Origin: Terrisporobacter othiniensis
GTDB taxonomy: Bacteria > Bacillota > Clostridia > Peptostreptococcales > Peptostreptococcaceae
Assembly: GCF_000808015.1 (NCBI RefSeq)
Contig: NZ_JWHR01000064.1
Coordinates: forward strand, 1-64,000
Direction: 5' to 3'
DNA length: 64,000 bases
The translations under genes and the position numbers were made by a program. The notes below the pieces were generated by a model. That model saw only the letters and a list, made by a program, of their open reading frames with translations. It made no database searches and had not been told where the DNA came from. Positions 59,693-64,000 of the stretch are shown piece after piece. Each line of letters begins with the position of its first letter. The first letter of the stretch is position 1.

Positions 59693-61318
59693 TTATATAG
59701 CAAAGATAGTTTTACCTTCTTTAATTGTTTCTACAACTTTTATAGTATCTAATTCTTTTGCTGGTATTTCTAATGGGTTTTTATCAAGTATTACCATATC
59801 TGCTAACTTACCAACTTCTAAAGATCCTTTTACATCTTCTTCAAAGTATTGATAAGCTCCATTTATAGTAACAGCTTTTATAGCTTCCATTACTGATATT
59901 CTTTGGTGTTCACCTAAAACTCTTCCACTTTCTGTTGTTCTGTTTACAGCAGTGTGTATACCTATTATTTGGTTAGGTAATTTTACTGGTGGATCTTGAT
60001 GTAGTGTGAATTTTATACCTTTTTCTAATGCCCATCCTATTGGAGATATATTTTGAGCTCTTTCTGGTCCGAACACTTTATCGTGGTGTAAATCTCCCCA
60101 GAATCTAACGTGATCGTTGAAGAATGTAGGCACAGCATTTAATGCTTTAACTCTATCTAATTGATCATATCTTAAAGCTTGGCAGTGAACCATAACTGGT
60201 CTTAATTCAGTTCCGTGTCCTGTTATTTCAACAGCTTTTTCGTAACATCTTAAGAATTGTTCACAAGCTTCATCTCCGTTAACATGTACGTGAACTTGAA
60301 GATTCATGTTTATACAATCAACAAAATAATTAGTTACTACTTCATCAGTTTGAGTTCCATATCCACAGTAGTCAGCAGGTTGTCCCTCTGGAACTACATG
60401 ATATGGCTTACTTAACCAAGCAGTAAATCCTTGTGGAGAACCGTCTAACCAAGTTTTAGCTCCACCTAATTTATAGTGATTGAAGTATTCTCTCTTTGGA
60501 GTTCCTTCATTTTTCATTAAGTTTTTAGTTGATGGTTGAGTAGCAAGCCCTACTATATCTATGAATAACATATTGTTTTGAGCACAAGCCCCTAACATGT
60601 GATTGTAGTGATTAGCTTCTTCTACAGATGCATCTTGAGTAGTTGTAACTCCAAGTGAAGCATATATTTTTTGAGCTCTAACTATAGCTTTTAATACATC
60701 TTCAAATCCTGGACTTGGTACTACTTTTTTCTTTTCACTATCTAATATAGCATTTTCTTCTAATACACCATTTGGCTCTTTTGAATCAGGAGATACAGTT
60801 CTTACAACTCCACCTTCTGGTACTATGTAATCATCTCCGCAGTATCCGTAAAGCTCTAAAGCTCTTGAGTTTACAGCCGCTAAGTGTCCTGAAGCATGAG
60901 AAACTGTTATTGGTATTTCTTTGCTTACAGTATCTAAATCAAATTTAGTTGGATGTTCTCCACCTTCAAATTTAGTATTATCATAACCAAACCCTATTAG
61001 CCATTTTCCTTCTTCTACTGGGTTTTCTTTTAATTCTTTTCTTAATCTTTCTAATAACTCTTCTTTAGAAGTTACATCTCCTAACATAACTATCATTAAA
61101 GTTTGAGCTATAGCAACTATATGACCATGTGGATCTATAAATCCTGGTAATACCGTTTTCTTATTTAAGTCAATTCTCTCTGCCTCTTTATCTAATGCTA
61201 AAATTTCATCATTAGTTCCAACAGCTTTTATTTTGCCATCTTCAATTAAGATAGCTTCTGCAACAGTTTCATTTTGGTCTACTGTTATTACATTTCCATT
61301 AAAATATATTTTTTTCAT
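59693..61318 (-). CDS. YtcJ-like metal-dependent amidohydrolase
   Basis: 541 residues. The amidohydrolase fold is shown by the N-terminal metal motif GFIDPHGH (about 59-66), SHASGHLAAVNS, HVHVNGDEACEQF (about 345) and DPPVKL near the C-terminus; KLADMVILDKNP closes the small beta domain. The family (COG1574) includes hydrolases of exogenous amides and imidazole compounds. Substrate unknown. A PucR-type regulator lies directly upstream on the same strand. The start has GGGAGATTGAC upstream. Confidence 0.88.
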   Translation of the reverse strand: MKKIYFNGNVITVDQNETVAEAILIEDGKIKAVGTNDEILALDKEAERIDLNKKTVLPGFIDPHGHIVAIAQTLMIVMLGDVTSKEELLERLRKELKENPVEEGKWLIGFGYDNTKFEGGEHPTKFDLDTVSKEIPITVSHASGHLAAVNSRALELYGYCGDDYIVPEGGVVRTVSPDSKEPNGVLEENAILDSEKKKVVPSPGFEDVLKAIVRAQKIYASLGVTTTQDASVEEANHYNHMLGACAQNNMLFIDIVGLATQPSTKNLMKNEGTPKREYFNHYKLGGAKTWLDGSPQGFTAWLSKPYHVVPEGQPADYCGYGTQTDEVVTNYFVDCINMNLQVHVHVNGDEACEQFLRCYEKAVEITGHGTELRPVMVHCQALRYDQLDRVKALNAVPTFFNDHVRFWGDLHHDKVFGPERAQNISPIGWALEKGIKFTLHQDPPVKLPNQIIGIHTAVNRTTESGRVLGEHQRISVMEAIKAVTINGAYQYFEEDVKGSLEVGKLADMVILDKNPLEIPAKELDTIKVVETIKEGKTIFAI

Positions 61319-61420
61319 ACGTCAATCTCCCTTTTAGAAATTTGTCTTAATTTCAATAAATTAAACATACTTTAAAATTATTATCACATGAATAAAAACA
61401 GCAGACCATGTTTATTTTTA

Positions 61421-61434
61421 CATAAAATTTTATG
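61421..61434. promoter_or_regulatory. Palindrome between PucR and amidohydrolase genes
   Basis: CATAAAATTTTATG, a perfect 14-base AT-rich palindrome about 105 bases before the amidohydrolase start, next to TGCATTTGCA. Possible site of the PucR-type regulator. Confidence 0.35.
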
Positions 61435-61474
61435 CATTTGCACAATTGACTTTTATAATACAACACGTCACGAA

Positions 61475-62560
61475 TTATAATAAATATTTAATAATAGTAC
61501 ATAAGTAAATTTTACTTTTATCGCTTATATCATCTAAATTTATATCTAAAATCTCTTCTATTTTATTTACCTTATAATTGAGTGTATTCCTATGAATAAA
61601 TAAAGCACTAGCTGTTTCATTCATTTTACAATTATTTTCATAATAAGAAGTTATAACTTTTAAATAATCAGTATTGTTCATATTATCATATGCTTCTAAT
61701 ACCCCCAAATTATTTTCATAAAATTTCTTTAAATTTTCTTTACTGTCCATATCTAAAAATAATCTATATACATCTATATCACTAAATCTAATATTTGATT
61801 TTTCATTTCTAAGGATCTTATTAATTTGAAGTATTTTTTTACTTGCTTCATATCCATTATGAAAAGTTTCTAATGTGCAATCTTTTTTATCCATTCCCAG
61901 ATAAAACTCTAATTCTATAAATTCTTTCATTAGCTTAATATAAAAATTTCTCCTTACATAATTCAGCTCTACATCTATAAAATTAGTAACTTGTATCATT
62001 TCAGCATTTAAATCAATATTATCAATATCCTTTGAGTTTACTTCAATTATAGTTACATAGTAGTTCCAGTTTGGCTTATACCCAACTTTACTAAATACAG
62101 GCATAAATAGATCTTTATGATCAGGTAAAAATATAGCATCTTTTATAGCATTAGATAGCTCTATATAATTTTTTTCTGACTCAATAATACGAGCAGACAA
62201 ATACCTCATAGTATCTCTCATCTCTACTCCCCAAGAAACAGAAAAAACAGGATAATCATTTTCATTACAGTAATTTATTATTTCTTCATCAACTTCATCA
62301 ATATACTTTCCTATATATATGATAATTCCACTAGCTAACATCTCATGAGTTTTTTTAACAAGATTAAATAAATCGTCCTTTGATGTCATTGCTAATCCGG
62401 TAGTAAAAAGTAATTCTCCACCTTGTAAAAAACTAGCTACTTCTACACTCTCAACTAATTGAGTCCATCTCACTTTGTTTTTTAATCCGTTTTCTCCTGC
62501 TAGGAGTTTTACTTCATGCTTTTTTATTTCATTATATAGATATTTCAATCCTACTGACAT
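61475..62560 (-). CDS. PucR family transcriptional regulator
   Basis: 361 residues. N-terminal PucR sensor domain (about 5-125, VKLLAGENGLKNKVRWTQLVES in parts, LLFTTGLAMTS), middle GGDEF-like region, and C-terminal HTH_30 domain (about 300-360) with ASALFIHRNTLNYKVNKIEE. PucR controls purine catabolism in Bacillus, but related proteins regulate many amidohydrolases. It sits 156 bases before the amidohydrolase gene on the same strand, so it is probably its regulator. AGAGGAGAAGG precedes ATG. Confidence 0.88.
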   Translation of the reverse strand: MSVGLKYLYNEIKKHEVKLLAGENGLKNKVRWTQLVESVEVASFLQGGELLFTTGLAMTSKDDLFNLVKKTHEMLASGIIIYIGKYIDEVDEEIINYCNENDYPVFSVSWGVEMRDTMRYLSARIIESEKNYIELSNAIKDAIFLPDHKDLFMPVFSKVGYKPNWNYYVTIIEVNSKDIDNIDLNAEMIQVTNFIDVELNYVRRNFYIKLMKEFIELEFYLGMDKKDCTLETFHNGYEASKKILQINKILRNEKSNIRFSDIDVYRLFLDMDSKENLKKFYENNLGVLEAYDNMNNTDYLKVITSYYENNCKMNETASALFIHRNTLNYKVNKIEEILDINLDDISDKSKIYLCTIIKYLL

Positions 62561-62647
62561 TTCCTTCTCCTCTGATTCTTAATTTTTACTAATCAACTTG
62601 TATTATATTACAAAATATGAAAACAATAAAGTTTTGTCATTTTAATA

Positions 62648-62677
62648 GGCTTGATACCAAACCATTAGTACCAAGCC
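62648..62677 (-). terminator. Terminator after the small secreted protein gene
   Basis: GGCTTG-ATACC and GGTACCAAGCC type arms (62648-62658 and 62667-62677), one mismatch. The T-tract is poor on the minus strand. Confidence 0.5.
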
Positions 62678-62684
62678 CTTTTAA

Positions 62685-63122
62685 TTATTTATTATTTACT
62701 TTTTTCATATTTCTTTTCATATCTTGTATATTTTCTTTTACTGATGCTTTAAGTTTTTCTCCCTTTTCTTTGGTAATTACTTTTTCACTTACCATTTTAT
62801 CAATTTTTTCACATTCAGCATTATAAATCTGTTCTTTAATTTCATCCTTTTTAGCTTCTCTATCTTTGATCATATAAGAGTCAATTCTTTTAACATCATC
62901 TTCTGTAAGCACTCCACTTTCTTTTAATTGACTGATACTTTCTTTTAGTACCCTTCCGCCTCTTGGACAAGGGCACTTAGGAGATGAATTATCCTCACTA
63001 TATGTAGATGTAGTTGTTGTGCCTTCAATAGCATCAGCTTTCAAACTACCCCCACATAAAGCTCCAAGTATTATAGATAATGTAAATATTGTTAAAGCTA
63101 TAGTCTTATTATTTTTTTTCAT
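62685..63122 (-). CDS. Small secreted protein, DUF2680-like
   Basis: 145 residues with a Sec signal peptide (KKNNKTIALTIFTLSIILGA, cleavage near KADA/IE). A CPCPRGG segment follows, then a charged helical region (about 55-145: ESISQLKESGVLTEDDVKR, EKVITKEKGEKLKASVKE) that recalls DUF2680 proteins of clostridia. There is no membrane or wall anchor. GGAGG precedes ATG. Function unknown. Confidence 0.65.
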   Translation of the reverse strand: MKKNNKTIALTIFTLSIILGALCGGSLKADAIEGTTTTSTYSEDNSSPKCPCPRGGRVLKESISQLKESGVLTEDDVKRIDSYMIKDREAKKDEIKEQIYNAECEKIDKMVSEKVITKEKGEKLKASVKENIQDMKRNMKKVNNK

Positions 63123-63216
63123 TTCTTACCTCCTTTTTGTTTACAAAAGTACTTTTGATTATACTTACTTTTCCCAAAAAGCTTAATTAAACCTTAATAA
63201 TCTAATTTTTTTGAAA

Positions 63217-63253
63217 AAAATACCTACATAATTTTAATTTATGTAGGTATTTT
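63217..63253 (-). terminator. Terminator after the acyltransferase gene
   Basis: AAAATACCTACAT (63217-63229) with ATGTAGGTATTTT (63241-63253), perfect stem, then TTTTCAAAAAA on the minus strand. Confidence 0.8.
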
Positions 63254-63272
63254 GTAAATTTATAATACGAGT

Positions 63273-64000
63273 TTATCTACCACCAGTTAGTACTCCGTAA
63301 ACTTTTCTCATATATTTTCTCATAAATATTGCAACACATGAACATATTGTTATTGTTATTATAGGTGCCACAAAAAATATTATTAAACTACTCATAGAGC
63401 TTATTGGCATTACCTTAAACCATATTTTTTTAATAATAGATTGCAACGGAATATGGAAGAAATAAATGAATATCCCGTATTTTGCTAATCTCATTTCTTT
63501 TCCTAAATCAAACTTATTCTTAAATCTTTCTCCTACTACATCATATAAAAACCATGCAAACGGAACACCACATAAGATTATTATATTTTCTGCAAGTAGC
63601 AATACATAATCATAGTATGGAATTTGAGGCATATATATTAAAACAGTTTTTAGCACTATAGCTAGAATATATCCTAATCCAAATAAATATCCTTTATCCT
63701 TATATTTCTTAAAGTATAAATCAAAATTACCTATGGCAAAACAAGCACCTACGGCAAACATTAATATAGGATAGTAAATTACATCAAAAAACCAGAATAC
63801 TGTTATTACTAGTAAAGCTTTATCCTTTAATTTATCTATTATATAGTAGATTATTGGTGAAATTACTACATTTATCATTAATGCTCTAATATACCAAAAC
63901 TGATATGGCAAAGGATAAATATAAGTATTTTTAAATAATTCTACTGCATTATAATCAGCTATTATTCTATCTGAGAACATGGCTCTACCAAAAGCAGTAA
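63273..64000 (-). CDS. Acyltransferase 3 family membrane protein (5' end outside the window)
   Basis: At least 242 residues, running out of the window. The frame stays open past the ATG at 63980 to base 64000 (reading TAFGRAM), so the true start is likely further upstream; the family is usually about 340 residues. About seven hydrophobic helices are visible, including WYIRALMINVVISPIIYYII, ILMFAVGACFAIGNF and AKYGIFIYFFHIPLQ (the His-Ile-Pro near the C-terminus is typical). It probably transfers an acyl group to a surface glycan. Confidence 0.75.
   Translation of the reverse strand, partial: TAFGRAMFSDRIIADYNAVELFKNTYIYPLPYQFWYIRALMINVVISPIIYYIIDKLKDKALLVITVFWFFDVIYYPILMFAVGACFAIGNFDLYFKKYKDKGYLFGLGYILAIVLKTVLIYMPQIPYYDYVLLLAENIIILCGVPFAWFLYDVVGERFKNKFDLGKEMRLAKYGIFIYFFHIPLQSIIKKIWFKVMPISSMSSLIIFFVAPIITITICSCVAIFMRKYMRKVYGVLTGGR

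Overview
This is a low-GC chromosomal segment from an anaerobic, spore-forming, amino-acid-fermenting Firmicute of the Peptostreptococcaceae type (Paraclostridium, Paeniclostridium, Terrisporobacter and Clostridioides relatives). The reasons are: a complete oxidative ornithine pathway in the order known from Clostridioides difficile and Clostridium sticklandii, a single-chain pyruvate:ferredoxin oxidoreductase, an alpha/beta spore protein (SASP), many ferredoxin-type proteins, an hsmRA-like heme-sensing pair, and strong AGGAGG ribosome binding sites with perfect intrinsic terminators. There are no rRNA or tRNA genes, no phage or transposase genes and no CRISPR array.

Layout. 0-9.5 kb: DUF3793 protein, hsmR-hsmA, an AAA ATPase, a DUF975 membrane protein, PFOR (nifJ), deoC, an HxlR regulator and pduL. 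9.5-13.1 kb: the overlapping aroC-aroB-aroA operon. 13.3-22.9 kb: the ornithine operon ord-ortA-ortB-oraS-oraE-mutL-like-orr-nhaC, read from a GG-N10-GC sigma-54 promoter. 22.9-28.3 kb: the PAS/AAA+/Fis sigma-54 activator that probably drives it, behind a flavodoxin-like protein, a GAF-SpoIIE phosphatase and an M14 peptidase. 28.4-34.2 kb: small unknown genes, mntP with a yybP-ykoY (Mn2+) riboswitch, a SASP, a BaiN-like flavoprotein, a PAP2 phosphatase and hpt. 34.4-41.0 kb: a CobD-like PLP enzyme and an accessory-looking set (viroplasmin-RNase H, macro domain, a 40-residue ORF, a PC4/YdbC protein, a DUF6884/GIY-YIG fusion), then a hemolysin III protein and DegV. 41.2-46.9 kb: a Crp/Fnr regulator, a secreted Ig-repeat protein and ilvN-ilvC-ilvB under an Ile T-box. 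47.0-54.2 kb: a ferredoxin and a membrane polyferredoxin, convergent with an orange-protein-like cluster (Mrp ATPase, two NifX-like proteins, two ferredoxin-MinD ATPases, Fur-like and DUF134 regulators), then a CoA-disulfide reductase/rhodanese. 54.4-64.0 kb: DegV under an apparent TetR-type operator, a YdeI-like protein, a ClpP paralog, the DUF6323/DUF6179 pair, an L,D-transpeptidase, an amidohydrolase with its PucR regulator, a small secreted protein and a 5'-truncated acyltransferase.

The genes fit amino-acid fermentation: ornithine is cleaved to alanine and acetyl-CoA, PFOR feeds acetyl-CoA from pyruvate, and PduL could convert acetyl-CoA to acetyl phosphate. Most genes are on the minus strand. 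The least expected signal is a dispersed hairpin element at three intergenic sites (30.5, 50.9-51.1 and 59.5 kb). All copies have the same orientation and lie directly 5' of minus-strand genes. The hairpin stem is preserved by compensatory base changes between copies, and one site is a 65-bp, three-copy tandem array.
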